DNA of 13,526 bases from JBCBKZ01 sp039026975 (GCA_039026975.1 JBCCLI010000161.1:1-13526), one strand, 5' to 3'. Positions 1 through 7,719 are shown, counted from the first letter of the stretch. Notes: a model not told the origin generated them from the letters alone. Translations and numbers: made by a program.

Positions 1-172
1 GAATGGGGGTACAGAGCTATTCCACTTAGGCCAGGATGTAGGAGAAAGAATTAACCTTGCTGAGAGGTATCCAGAAAAGGTAGCTTCTCTTTACCGTTTA
101 ATGCAGGGCTTTGCAGAGGAGGTATCCTCAGAAATTCAGCCCTTAGCTGCTAACACTAGGGGCATAGAATAA
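1..172 (+). CDS. C-terminal fragment of a sulfatase-like (arylsulfatase) protein
   Basis: An open frame enters from the left edge (first full codon at base 2) and ends in TAA at 170-172, giving 56 residues with no start inside the window. The visible segment reads ELFHLGQDVGERINLAERYP and continues with a helix-forming tail. This resembles the C-terminal 'ELYDL..DP.E..NLA...P' block that closes many formylglycine-dependent sulfatases of the arylsulfatase A type, where the short C-terminal subdomain ends the fold. The catalytic Cys/Ser motif and metal ligands would lie upstream and cannot be seen, so both activity and substrate are unknown. The next gene starts 11 bp later on the same strand, so the two may be cotranscribed. 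The family call rests only on this terminal motif. Confidence 0.6.
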   Translation, partial: NGGTELFHLGQDVGERINLAERYPEKVASLYRLMQGFAEEVSSEIQPLAANTRGIE

Positions 173-183
173 TCTGTATTTAC

Positions 184-528
184 ATGGAGAATGTACAAGT
201 TGACTTTTTGGTAGCATTCCTGGATGGAATGGTATATGCCCTAACTGGCTTAGCCTTATTAAAGTGGCCCCCGAAAGGTACAAATAGAATGTATGGATAT
301 CGCACCCCCAGGGCTATGAAGACGCAGGAAAGTTGGGATTACTCTCAGCCTTACGCCAGCAGAAAGATAATTCTGTGGGGACTCATTTTATTAGGCTTGG
401 CTTTCCTAACCTATATATTAGCACCTAAAAATGTGCGGGGGCAGGCTTTTATCTGGGTAGCCATCATACTTGCCCATGTCATGCCCATCATTCAAACAGA
501 GCTACAATTAAAAAGACTTTTTGGGTAG
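184..528 (+). CDS. SdpI-family small integral membrane protein
   Basis: This is a 114-residue protein with three predicted membrane segments (about residues 8-28, 61-80 and 86-106). The loop after the first segment contains PPKGTNRMYGYRTPRAMKT followed by W51, which matches the conserved P..N..YGYRT..SM.....W signature of the SdpI/YhfL family. Bacillus subtilis SdpI is the immunity protein against the SdpC toxin and a signalling partner of SdpR. The many short homologues in other phyla, including Bacteroidota, have no established function, and this is such a short version. The ATG at 184 is the only start that keeps the first hydrophobic segment, and no strong Shine-Dalgarno sequence precedes it. 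It follows the sulfatase tail by 11 bp. No SdpC- or SdpR-like gene is visible nearby, so an immunity role is not supported here. Confidence 0.75.
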   Translation: MENVQVDFLVAFLDGMVYALTGLALLKWPPKGTNRMYGYRTPRAMKTQESWDYSQPYASRKIILWGLILLGLAFLTYILAPKNVRGQAFIWVAIILAHVMPIIQTELQLKRLFG

Positions 529-643
529 GAAATCCATATTCTCCGCTAGACTTGCTAGTTTTACTTATTAAGACTAAAATGGAAATGGCAAAAACTTTCA
601 GGAGTCCTTACGGATTTTCAGCTAGTCTTAGACTTGCGACATT

Positions 644-1219
644 ATGCTAAAGGTAAAACTAGCAGAAACAGTACAAGAGTTAGCAGGCATATTGAGCCTC
701 CAACAACAAAATCTCCCCAAGAACCTCAGTGCACAAGAGCTTGAGAAAGAGGGCTTTGTAACCCTGGAGCACAATATGGATATACTCTTTAAAATGAATG
801 CAGAAGCGCCCAGTATCATAGCTAAGGAGGGGGAAGAAGTGGTAGGCTACTGCCTTGGGATGACCAAATCCTTCAGAGAGGTATTCCCCATTCTGATTCC
901 TATGTTTGATGAGATTGACTCCATATACTTTCAGGGAAAAGGTCTGGATAGGGTTGACTATATCATATCTGGTCAGGTATGTATAGGAAAAGCCTATAGG
1001 GGACAAGGGCTATTAGGGAAAATGTATGGCTATTATCAGCAAGTATACCATGCGAAGTATCCATACCTTATTACTGAAATATCAGCCAGGAATCCGAGAT
1101 CTGTGCGTGCACATGAAAAGGTGGGATTTCAGGTAGTACATACCTATAGTGTTACCCTTCCTAAGCCTGAGGAGTGGATTATCGTGCTGTGGGATTGGAA
1201 CAGTGAAAAGGCTTATTGA
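644..1219 (+). CDS. GNAT-family N-acetyltransferase
   Basis: This 191-residue cytoplasmic protein has the GNAT acetyl-CoA-binding core in its C-terminal half. Motif A appears as YRGQGLLGKMYGYY (about residues 115-130), with the R-x-x-G-x-G/L pyrophosphate-binding loop, and is preceded by the beta strand ISGQVCIGKAY. Motif B follows as NPRSVRAHEKVGF (about 150-162), the usual 'N..S...YEK.GF' helix-strand. The N-terminal half contains the strand EEVVGYCLGMT, typical of beta2-beta3. The acceptor substrate cannot be predicted. The family usually spans 140-200 residues, so this copy is full length. It lies 115 bp after the SdpI-like gene with no terminator visible between them. Its stop codon overlaps by 7 bp the stop of the convergent large fibre gene, so the two transcripts are antisense at their 3' ends. 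Confidence 0.8.
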   Translation: MLKVKLAETVQELAGILSLQQQNLPKNLSAQELEKEGFVTLEHNMDILFKMNAEAPSIIAKEGEEVVGYCLGMTKSFREVFPILIPMFDEIDSIYFQGKGLDRVDYIISGQVCIGKAYRGQGLLGKMYGYYQQVYHAKYPYLITEISARNPRSVRAHEKVGFQVVHTYSVTLPKPEEWIIVLWDWNSEKAY

Positions 1220-3981
1220 CGCTCTAATCTTTTTACCTGTTCCTGTAGCTTCTGAAGTATTTGCTTGATGGAACTAAGCTGATTTTGTAGTTGCTCATTC
1301 TCATCTTTAAGCGCAGCAATTTCTGCTTCCATTCTCATCTCATGAAGGTCATTTTGTGGAGTATCTGTGAGGGGTTCATCTCCCCCTTCTTGATAGATGA
1401 GTTGTTCTCCACTGAGTTGTTCTACCAGTCTGATTACCCTAGTCATATCTACATTTATAGCTTGTCCATTTTTTTCAGAATAGTACGCCCATGCCAGGGG
1501 CTCACTGGGCCCCTGAGGAATGAGGGGAAAATGATGTGGGGATATACCTGTCTTATTCCCATTGGCATCCAGGGCGTATAGTTCTCCGCCATCTGAGATG
1601 AGTCCTGAGTGTCCGGCAGGGGCAGAGGTGATGTTAGGGTTTCCATCTTTAAGAAATACGCCACTTTGAAAACCCATTACTAGCTGATCTGAGGAAGCGG
1701 CTACTTCTGTTCCCAGGGCCATGCCCCTACTTCCGGTAACCTGACTCCGGAGGCCTATGATATTTCCATAATCAGCTTCCACCGTATTCTCTTCTCCCAG
1801 GATAAAGCTCCTGGCGCCAGAAATTATATTCCCTTTACCCATGATGGCTGATTCCCATACAGCTGCCACCCCATCTCCTAGTACATTATCTGTACCTACC
1901 AAAAGGTTACTAGAGGTGGAACCCGTTCCATTCAGGTAGTTGTGAGTCCCTGCTACCAGGCTGGCAGCACCATCAACTACATTATGTCTGCCAAACACAG
2001 CGGAAGCCTCTGCTGTCAGGGTGTCCCCTTCTCCTACCACTAAGCCATAATTAGAAGAAGCATAACTGGCTGATCCTCCCACTATGGTGGCCATGGCGCT
2101 ATTTCCGCTTATGTGATTATTGTATCCAAAGACCGTATTCCAAGCTTCTCCCTCTACCCTGTTTTTTTCACCACTCACAAAGGCGGCATCTGAACTTACC
2201 TGGTGTTGGAATCCTGTAGCCATGGCTCCTTCAGCACCCCTAAGCGTATGCGACCTACCGACCACCAGACTTTCATGTGCCTCTTTACCTATGTAGTTAT
2301 TTAACCCTACAGCCATAGCTCTGTCAGCAAATACTGAATCGCCTACGCCCCATGATATTGCATAGTTATCTTCTGCAAAACTCTCGCCTTGCTGAATCAC
2401 ATCCCCAAACCTGACCTTACCCTCAGCTGTGTAGATGGCATAGTTATTCCCCCCTCCTCCATAGATGTCAGTAATCCGTAACCCATAGAGATCTTCTTGA
2501 GAATGGAAGTTTTCATTATGGCCTAGCTGCATAACTTCTGCAGTAGTAACGGCTTGATGATCTTGCTCAGGAAGGCTTGAGGATAGGCTGGCTTCTATGC
2601 CGGTAATGTGTGGAATGGTCTGGCTGTTAGCAGGTGTATTTATGTGTACATAAGCATGGATACTCCTTAGCGTACCTATAATTTCTACCTCAGACCCTTC
2701 TTCCAGGCTAACCCCCGTATGTGTTCCTACCGGGTCTTTTAGGTTGCCGCTAGCGCCTGATTGGGCAGTTATATAGGCAGAAACTCCCTGGGCGGCTTGT
2801 GTATTTTTTCCTGCGCCATACTTATAGATTCCTGATTCCAGGCCTTGCATGAGTTGGATAGTTCCATTATGGTCAGCAAGTTCTTTAGTTTGAAAATTAC
2901 CCCCTTGCAGGAGGGTGGTATACCCGTCTCCTTCCCTATGGCTCCAGCCTTGAACGCCTGTAAGCATATTGATGCTATCAGATAAGGTGCTGGCCTGAAG
3001 GAAGTGAGCACCTCCTACATAGGCTTTAGCTGGATTTAGATTTTCACTGAAACTTAGCTGCTGCGCCAGGGCTCCTTCCTGGATAACTAACTTGTGAGTA
3101 GTGTCAGCAGCCAGGCGTATATCATAATCTGAATTTCTGCCGCTGTGAAAGTCGATGTATCCTGTTAAGTGGGGTAGCAGAAGGTCTTTGGTTCTGTATA
3201 GCTTAATACCCCCATCAGCTTTTAGGATGGTCCCAGCCTGTTTTTCTGAATATTCTGTAGCTATCTCTGTTTGCTTTTCTTCTGCCTCAGAATCAAATGT
3301 AGCGAGCACATGTATTGCCTTTTTTTCATCTACAAATCCCATATTACCTAATAGTAGCCTACCCCCCTCAGTAATCAGTAAGCTATCGCCCTGTTCAAAA
3401 GGTAACCTTGGGTAAAGCCAGCTTCTTCCATTCACCTTTTTAGTGGTCCACTGGGTGTTAGGCGTCAGACTATCTATAGGAGTGGTGTAAAGAATACCAT
3501 CCATTCCCGTAACCAATAGGGACTGGGTGGGATTTATTTTTTCTTGTAAGCCTTCTAATCTTACAGGGTGTTCATTTGCTATGACGTGAAGGGGGTGGGT
3601 GGGACTTGTGCTCCCTATTCCTATTCTCCCACTATCAGAAAATACTACTATATGCCCGGCTTGTAAGGCTGACCTTCCAATGAGGTATCCTTCATTTGCA
3701 TCATACATCCAGTTTTTGTTGTCTGACCCTATTAAACTTACAGGCATATATCTGATCACGCCCCTAGCGGGATCTGTAACTAATACAGCTGTATCAGAAA
3801 GGGTCTGGTAATACTGAAGACTATCTATCCTGATAGGATCAGGCTCCAGATTTTCTGGATCAGGAACTATGTGTAGGGTGTGGGTGGGCATAGAAGTACC
3901 TAGGCCCGTGTTTTGGGCACGTAGTATGCAGGACATGGAGAGAGATAAACAGCAAAAAATAAGCAGGAAATGCTTTGCCAT
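1213..3981 (-). CDS. Large secreted fibre/adhesin-like protein with YadA-head-like repeats and C-terminal zipper
   Basis: This 922-residue protein begins with a signal peptide (hydrophobic residues 5-20, likely cut after LRA at about residue 22). Two copies of a 'GxGTS/STxPTHxLHV' motif, near residues 27-38 and 122-134, are a hallmark of Bacteroidota long surface and tail-fibre-like proteins. The middle carries ordinary beta-rich sequence. Residues about 540-765 form roughly fourteen imperfect turns of 13-19 residues around a 'xxhVxGxxNxhxG' core, for example AMAVGLNNYIGKE and SAVFGRHNVVDGA. This is the pattern of the left-handed beta-roll heads of trimeric autotransporter adhesins. A short segment with GELYALDANGNKTGISPHHF follows. 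The last 35 residues form a regular heptad coiled coil. No YadA beta-barrel anchor, S74 peptidase or recognisable type IX sorting domain is present, so the mode of attachment is unknown. A trimeric surface fibre is inferred, not shown. Confidence 0.75.
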   Translation of the reverse strand: MAKHFLLIFCCLSLSMSCILRAQNTGLGTSMPTHTLHIVPDPENLEPDPIRIDSLQYYQTLSDTAVLVTDPARGVIRYMPVSLIGSDNKNWMYDANEGYLIGRSALQAGHIVVFSDSGRIGIGSTSPTHPLHVIANEHPVRLEGLQEKINPTQSLLVTGMDGILYTTPIDSLTPNTQWTTKKVNGRSWLYPRLPFEQGDSLLITEGGRLLLGNMGFVDEKKAIHVLATFDSEAEEKQTEIATEYSEKQAGTILKADGGIKLYRTKDLLLPHLTGYIDFHSGRNSDYDIRLAADTTHKLVIQEGALAQQLSFSENLNPAKAYVGGAHFLQASTLSDSINMLTGVQGWSHREGDGYTTLLQGGNFQTKELADHNGTIQLMQGLESGIYKYGAGKNTQAAQGVSAYITAQSGASGNLKDPVGTHTGVSLEEGSEVEIIGTLRSIHAYVHINTPANSQTIPHITGIEASLSSSLPEQDHQAVTTAEVMQLGHNENFHSQEDLYGLRITDIYGGGGNNYAIYTAEGKVRFGDVIQQGESFAEDNYAISWGVGDSVFADRAMAVGLNNYIGKEAHESLVVGRSHTLRGAEGAMATGFQHQVSSDAAFVSGEKNRVEGEAWNTVFGYNNHISGNSAMATIVGGSASYASSNYGLVVGEGDTLTAEASAVFGRHNVVDGAASLVAGTHNYLNGTGSTSSNLLVGTDNVLGDGVAAVWESAIMGKGNIISGARSFILGEENTVEADYGNIIGLRSQVTGSRGMALGTEVAASSDQLVMGFQSGVFLKDGNPNITSAPAGHSGLISDGGELYALDANGNKTGISPHHFPLIPQGPSEPLAWAYYSEKNGQAINVDMTRVIRLVEQLSGEQLIYQEGGDEPLTDTPQNDLHEMRMEAEIAALKDENEQLQNQLSSIKQILQKLQEQVKRLERQ

Positions 3982-4313
3982 AATTGCCAGGGTTTACAAT
4001 TAGTTTGAAATAGAAGTTCCCAATCCACCTAACAGTGAAAAAACCCCTCCCAGACGGAAGGTTACAGATGAAAGATTATCACATGTTTTTTTTAAAAGAA
4101 TGAAGGATATTCAGCCAAGTCAAAAAAGGCAAATTGAGAGATAACGGGAAGTTTTTAGAATTTTTTCGTAGTGAACTTACGTGCCCGAAATATATGTAAG
4201 GATGAAAAGGTTTTGATTTTGAAACAGAATAAGGCTTGGAGAATCTTTGTCCTTATTCAAATCGACATTCCTCGATCTAATCCAAAACTTATAATCACTA
4301 ATTACTGATCGGT
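3982..4313. other. Divergent intergenic region
   Basis: This 332-bp gene-free stretch separates the start of the minus-strand fibre gene from the start of the plus-strand bicupin lipoprotein gene, so it must hold both promoters. A candidate plus-strand promoter is visible at 4218-4249 and is listed separately. On the minus side I find no convincing TTTG/TAnnTTTG pair. The strand is A+T-rich with several A or T runs around 4085-4165. There is no tRNA-like clover, no riboswitch that I recognise, and no open frame worth calling. Confidence 0.6.
4218..4249 (+). promoter_or_regulatory. Candidate Bacteroidota-type promoter for the bicupin lipoprotein gene
   Basis: TTTG at 4218-4221 is followed after 20 bp by AATCTTTG at 4242-4249. 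This fits the Bacteroidota consensus (-33 TTTG, about 19-21 bp, -7 TAnnTTTG) with one mismatch in the -7 element. Transcription would start near 4255, giving a leader of about 58 nt before the ATG at 4314. The region is A+T-rich, so chance matches are possible. Confidence 0.4.
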
Positions 4314-5054
4314 ATGAACAAAACGCCTCTTTTATACTTACTGGGTAGTTCTCTTTTGATGAGCCTACTATTGTTTCAGGCTTGTCAACCCAAGGGCGGG
4401 GATAGCCAAAATGTTTACAGAGATGCAGACATAACAGACATAGCCCCTGATATGAGTGATAGGGTTTTTGAAAATGACTATGTGAAAGCTACTGTCATAT
4501 CTATACCCTTTGAGCAGGACTTTCCCGCTCACACTGCTAATGATAGACTCATTTTCGCCTTGAATAAGTTCAAGTTAGAGGCTGACAACGGTTCGGAAGC
4601 TTCCAGTAAAACCTATGAAGAAGGAGAAGTTAATAAGTTGATCGCCGGACAGTATAGTTTTAAAAATGTAGGGATTAATCCAGTAAGATTCCTGTCCATT
4701 ACAAGAAACTCCGGAAATTTGAATCAGTCCAATGTTACAGGCACATCAAATGGCATAACCAAAGTAGCGCCCGGCCAAAGTTCTATTTTAATGGAAGATG
4801 AAAAAAGCAGGATGATAGAAGTAGATTTGGCGCCTGGATCAAGCATTCCCGTACATGACGCCCTTCCAAGAATGATTTACACGCTAAATTCAGCTGAAGT
4901 TAAATTTCTGCACCCAATAGAAGGGGCACAAAAATTCTGGGCTACCAGAGGAAGCCAAGGTGAGATTATCTGGTTAGATTCAGGTCAATACCGAATTGTT
5001 AATACCAGCAAAAGGAAGCCTGCCAGATTTATTATGGTCGGATATAAAAAATAG
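4314..5054 (+). CDS. Lipoprotein with two cupin-like halves (bicupin)
   Basis: This 246-residue protein has a lipoprotein signal: a hydrophobic stretch at residues 5-21 ends in the lipobox LFQAC, making C24 the lipidated cysteine. The mature part is an internal duplication. Half one (about 50-131) has DYVKATVISIPFEQDFPAHT and ends QYSFKNVGINPVRFLSITRN. Half two (about 155-246) has KSRMIEVDLAPGSSIPVHDA and ends QYRIVNTSKRKPARFIMVGY. Both resemble the small beta-barrel of cupins, with a strand followed by 'P.H' at H73 and H181. The full GX5HXH metal motif is absent, so metal binding is doubtful. A carbohydrate- or small-molecule-binding role at the periplasmic face is possible but unproven. The gene is monocistronic, with its own candidate promoter upstream and a strong terminator downstream. 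Confidence 0.65.
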   Translation: MNKTPLLYLLGSSLLMSLLLFQACQPKGGDSQNVYRDADITDIAPDMSDRVFENDYVKATVISIPFEQDFPAHTANDRLIFALNKFKLEADNGSEASSKTYEEGEVNKLIAGQYSFKNVGINPVRFLSITRNSGNLNQSNVTGTSNGITKVAPGQSSILMEDEKSRMIEVDLAPGSSIPVHDALPRMIYTLNSAEVKFLHPIEGAQKFWATRGSQGEIIWLDSGQYRIVNTSKRKPARFIMVGYKK

Positions 5055-5115
5055 TAGAGCAGTAAAAGCCTGTACCTCCTGCGCTATCAATAAAGAGAAA
5101 ACTCCCTAACATTTC

Positions 5116-5151
5116 GCAGCGAAGAAACTATTTCTTCGCTGCTCTTTTTTT
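5116..5151 (+). terminator. Strong Rho-independent terminator after the bicupin gene
   Basis: A perfect 12-bp stem, GCAGCGAAGAAA (5116-5127) paired with TTTCTTCGCTGC (5131-5142), closes a 3-nt loop and is followed by TCTTTTTTT. It lies 61 bp past the bicupin stop codon and separates that gene from the gluconokinase, which must therefore have its own promoter in 5152-5228. Confidence 0.92.
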
Positions 5152-5228
5152 AGCCTATCAGTAGAAAATCCATTTCCCTTTCCTATTTTCATCCTTTTAA
5201 TATCCACCATATCAGGGAAGATGAAGAC

Positions 5229-5732
5229 ATGGTTAATAATGCTGTTAAGCCACTTACTGTTTGTATCATCATGGGGGTTTCCGGTTCAGGAAAAACGACC
5301 ATAGGGGCAGCTGTAAGTGCTAAGATGGACTGGTCCTTTGTAGAAGCAGATGATTATCATCCCAAGGAGAATATAGATAAGATGAGTCAGGGGATGCCTC
5401 TAACTGATGAAGATAGGTGGCCCTGGTTATCAGCTATTCATCAAGCCATCCAGGATCATCTAGCTAATAATAGATCAGTGGTAGTAGTGTGCTCAGCCTT
5501 GAAAGAATCCTATAGAAAAGTGATACAGGGAGAACTGGATGCCCAGTGGTTTTACCTTAAGGGTACTTATGAGTTAATTTACCAACGGATGCAAGCCCGT
5601 GCCCACTTCATGAAGCCAGAAATGCTGAAAAGCCAATTTGAGACCTTGCAAGAACCTACAGATGCATTTATCCTGGATATACATCACCCTAAAGAGTATC
5701 TTATTAAGGAAGTAGTTCAGTCTCTTTCCTAA
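5229..5732 (+). CDS. gntK: Gluconokinase (gluconate kinase)
   Basis: This 167-residue cytosolic P-loop kinase phosphorylates D-gluconate with ATP to 6-phospho-D-gluconate, feeding the oxidative pentose phosphate or Entner-Doudoroff route. The Walker A loop is GVSGSGKTT (residues 16-24). The diagnostic GntK block follows as DDYHPKENIDKM (41-52), G55 and PLTDEDRWPWL (57-67), the family's 'D..H...N..KM..G.PL.D.DR.PWL' signature. VVVVCSALKESYR is the usual strand-plus-helix holding the 'CSALK' motif, and RAHFMKPEMLKSQFETLQEP is the lid region. The length matches the family (about 165-180). The ATG at 5229 leaves 15 residues before the P-loop, which is normal, and AGGGAAG about 9 nt upstream can serve as ribosome binding site. 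The next gene on the strand is a carboxylate transporter 377 bp downstream. A shared pathway is possible but not shown. Confidence 0.92.
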   Translation: MVNNAVKPLTVCIIMGVSGSGKTTIGAAVSAKMDWSFVEADDYHPKENIDKMSQGMPLTDEDRWPWLSAIHQAIQDHLANNRSVVVVCSALKESYRKVIQGELDAQWFYLKGTYELIYQRMQARAHFMKPEMLKSQFETLQEPTDAFILDIHHPKEYLIKEVVQSLS

Positions 5733-6109
5733 TGTGCTGATCACTGCCCATCAGGCTTTAATACCTTCCAACAAATAGCTGAAACTACCCTCCAAAATGT
5801 ATCTGATTTTGAAGAGGGAATCATCACTTCTCATCTTGAGGGAAAGCTCACCTAACAGGCATATGAGTAAGTAAATAGCTGACTGTGTTCAGGCCTAGGA
5901 TGTGTTCTCAGATAACATCACTCGTATTCTCTATGAATGAATACTTTATATATTCTCTGGAGAATCATCTAATGAGCCCATGTAGGGTCCTTCCAAGTGA
6001 AACGTATAGCTCCGTAGGTTGAAGAATAGGATCTGATTTTCCTCAAAGGTTACCAGATGGGTGCTTAGTATTTTTAGGATAAGCTGTATATTCCCTTTTA
6101 TTCTACCAT
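5733..6109. other. Gene-free interval between gluconokinase and transporter
   Basis: I see no supported gene in these 377 bp. A 40-codon open frame on the plus strand (5900-6022) has no recognisable protein features. A small interrupted palindrome, ATTCTC-TG-GAGAAT, lies at 5952-5965 and could be an operator or nothing. The transporter promoter should lie in the last 100 bp, but no good -33/-7 pair could be assigned. No terminator hairpin was found after the gluconokinase. Confidence 0.5.
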
Positions 6110-7582
6110 ATGTCTAAGACCCTATTCCTCATTCTGGGACCTCTGAGTTTTGCCCTGATTCAGTTGTTTGTTAAGCCTGAAGGGCTAGCCCCTGAGGCAG
6201 TGAGTATTCTCGCCATCACGGTTTGGATGGCTATTTGGTGGGTATCAGAAGCGGTACCTATAGCTATTACCTCCATACTTCCACTAGTCCTTTTTCCTGT
6301 AACAGGAGCCATGGATATGCGGGCTACTGCAGCTCCTTATTCTCGTCCTATCATTTATATTTTTATGGGAGGTTTTATGATAGCCTTAGCTATGGAGAAG
6401 TGGAACCTACATAGGCGAATTGCGCTTAGCATAATAGCTGCCGTGGGGACTAATATGAAGCAGATCGTGCTAGGCTTTGTACTGGCAGCGGGAATTCTAT
6501 CCATGTGGATTTCCAATACCGCTACTACCGTCATGATGCTGCCTATAGGGTTAGCTATTGTAAGCCAGTTCATGGTATTAGGGAAGGACGCAGGCCTGAC
6601 AGAGAAAGTATTGGATAATTTCTCCAAGGCCCTTATTCTGAGTATTGCCTACTGTGCTTCCATAGGAGGGATGGCTACCTTAGTGGGTACACCTACTAAT
6701 TTGGTTTTTATTGGCTTTGTGGAGGAAACTTATCAGGCTGAGTTATCCTTTGCCAAATGGATGCTACTGGGCTTTCCCATCACAGTGATCCTATGGGGCG
6801 TTACCTGGTGGCACCTGACACATAATGCCTTCCCACTTAGTGGGAAACGGATAGCTGGAAGCAAGCAAATCATACAGGACCAGCTCAAAAAGCTGGGGCG
6901 TATTAGCTATGAAGAAAGGTGGGTGATGGGGGTATTTGCTACAGTAGCCTTTGCATGGATCAGCCGAAAATACATACTCAACCCTTTTCTCCCTGGTATT
7001 AATGATACCTCTATAGCCATGGCTGGAGCGGCAGTTTTATTTGTTATCCCTTCCAGTAAGAAAGGCCAATTTCTCATGGACTGGCCTACTGCCCTCAAAC
7101 TACCATGGGGGGTATTACTGTTGTTTGGTGGAGCTTTTGCCGTAGCGGCTGGTTTTGACCAGACGGGACTAGCCCAGTGGATGGGAGAGAAGCTAAGCCT
7201 GATGAAGGGGACTCCCTACATAGCTGTACTGAGTGTGGTGGTGACCATGGTAAACTTTCTCACGGAAATTGCCCAGAATATGGCTACCTGTGCCCTTATG
7301 ATGCCGGTGCTCTCTGAGCTTTCTATTAATTTGGGAGTACATCCTTATGCACTTATGGTATCCGCCACCATAGCGTCTTCTTGCGCTTTTATGTTGCCAG
7401 TGGCTACTGCGCCTAATGCTATTGTATTTGGGTCAGGAATGATAAAAATGAGGGATATGGTTAGAGCAGGCTTCCTGCTGAATGTACTCTCCATACTCAT
7501 CATTATTCTCTTTTCATATTTTCTGCTTCCCTACATATGGGGCATAGAAGTGTATGAGCCCACAGGGGTATTTGCCAGGTGA
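6110..7582 (+). CDS. SLC13/DASS-family sodium:dicarboxylate (anion) symporter
   Basis: This 490-residue inner-membrane protein has about 11-12 hydrophobic segments across its whole length. It matches the DASS/SLC13 family (VcINDY, NaDC): an early WVSEAVPIAITSILPLVLFP block, the first signature WISNTATTVMMLPI with S135-N136-T137, then GGMATLVGTPTNLV. The second inverted half has LLLFGGAFAVAAGFDQTGLA, TEIAQNMATCALMMPV and the closing AFMLPVATAPNAIVFGSG signature. The family imports dicarboxylates, citrate or sulfate with Na+. The exact substrate cannot be read from sequence. The second sodium-site motif is QNM (389-391) where SNT or SNV is usual, which is notable. The start ATG at 6110 gives a normal N-terminus. 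It is the second plus-strand gene after gluconokinase, separated by a long gap. Confidence 0.9.
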   Translation: MSKTLFLILGPLSFALIQLFVKPEGLAPEAVSILAITVWMAIWWVSEAVPIAITSILPLVLFPVTGAMDMRATAAPYSRPIIYIFMGGFMIALAMEKWNLHRRIALSIIAAVGTNMKQIVLGFVLAAGILSMWISNTATTVMMLPIGLAIVSQFMVLGKDAGLTEKVLDNFSKALILSIAYCASIGGMATLVGTPTNLVFIGFVEETYQAELSFAKWMLLGFPITVILWGVTWWHLTHNAFPLSGKRIAGSKQIIQDQLKKLGRISYEERWVMGVFATVAFAWISRKYILNPFLPGINDTSIAMAGAAVLFVIPSSKKGQFLMDWPTALKLPWGVLLLFGGAFAVAAGFDQTGLAQWMGEKLSLMKGTPYIAVLSVVVTMVNFLTEIAQNMATCALMMPVLSELSINLGVHPYALMVSATIASSCAFMLPVATAPNAIVFGSGMIKMRDMVRAGFLLNVLSILIIILFSYFLLPYIWGIEVYEPTGVFAR

Positions 7583-7719
7583 GGCTGTTAACGGAAAATG
7601 TATGAACTAGAGAAAACGGTATCTCTAATTTGTGCCTTACGGCCTACAACTACAGGTAAGTATAGATAGCTCTGGTAATAACTGAGGCTGCCTGTAACTA
7701 ACATCAATTTTGGTTACGT

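Noticed and set aside
184..528. Sdp toxin-immunity system
   Set aside because: Only the SdpI-like protein is present, with no toxin, SdpR-like regulator or maturation gene next to it.
547..637. Direct repeat TAGACTTGC at 547-555 and 629-637
   Set aside because: Nine bases in an intergenic region upstream of the acetyltransferase, with no other structure. Probably chance.
5952..5965. Palindrome ATTCTC-TG-GAGAAT
   Set aside because: Six-base arms in A+T-rich sequence with no promoter that could be placed nearby, so recorded only as a possible site.
5900..6022. 40-codon plus-strand open frame between gluconokinase and the transporter
   Set aside because: No recognisable motif, no ribosome binding site, and length expected by chance.
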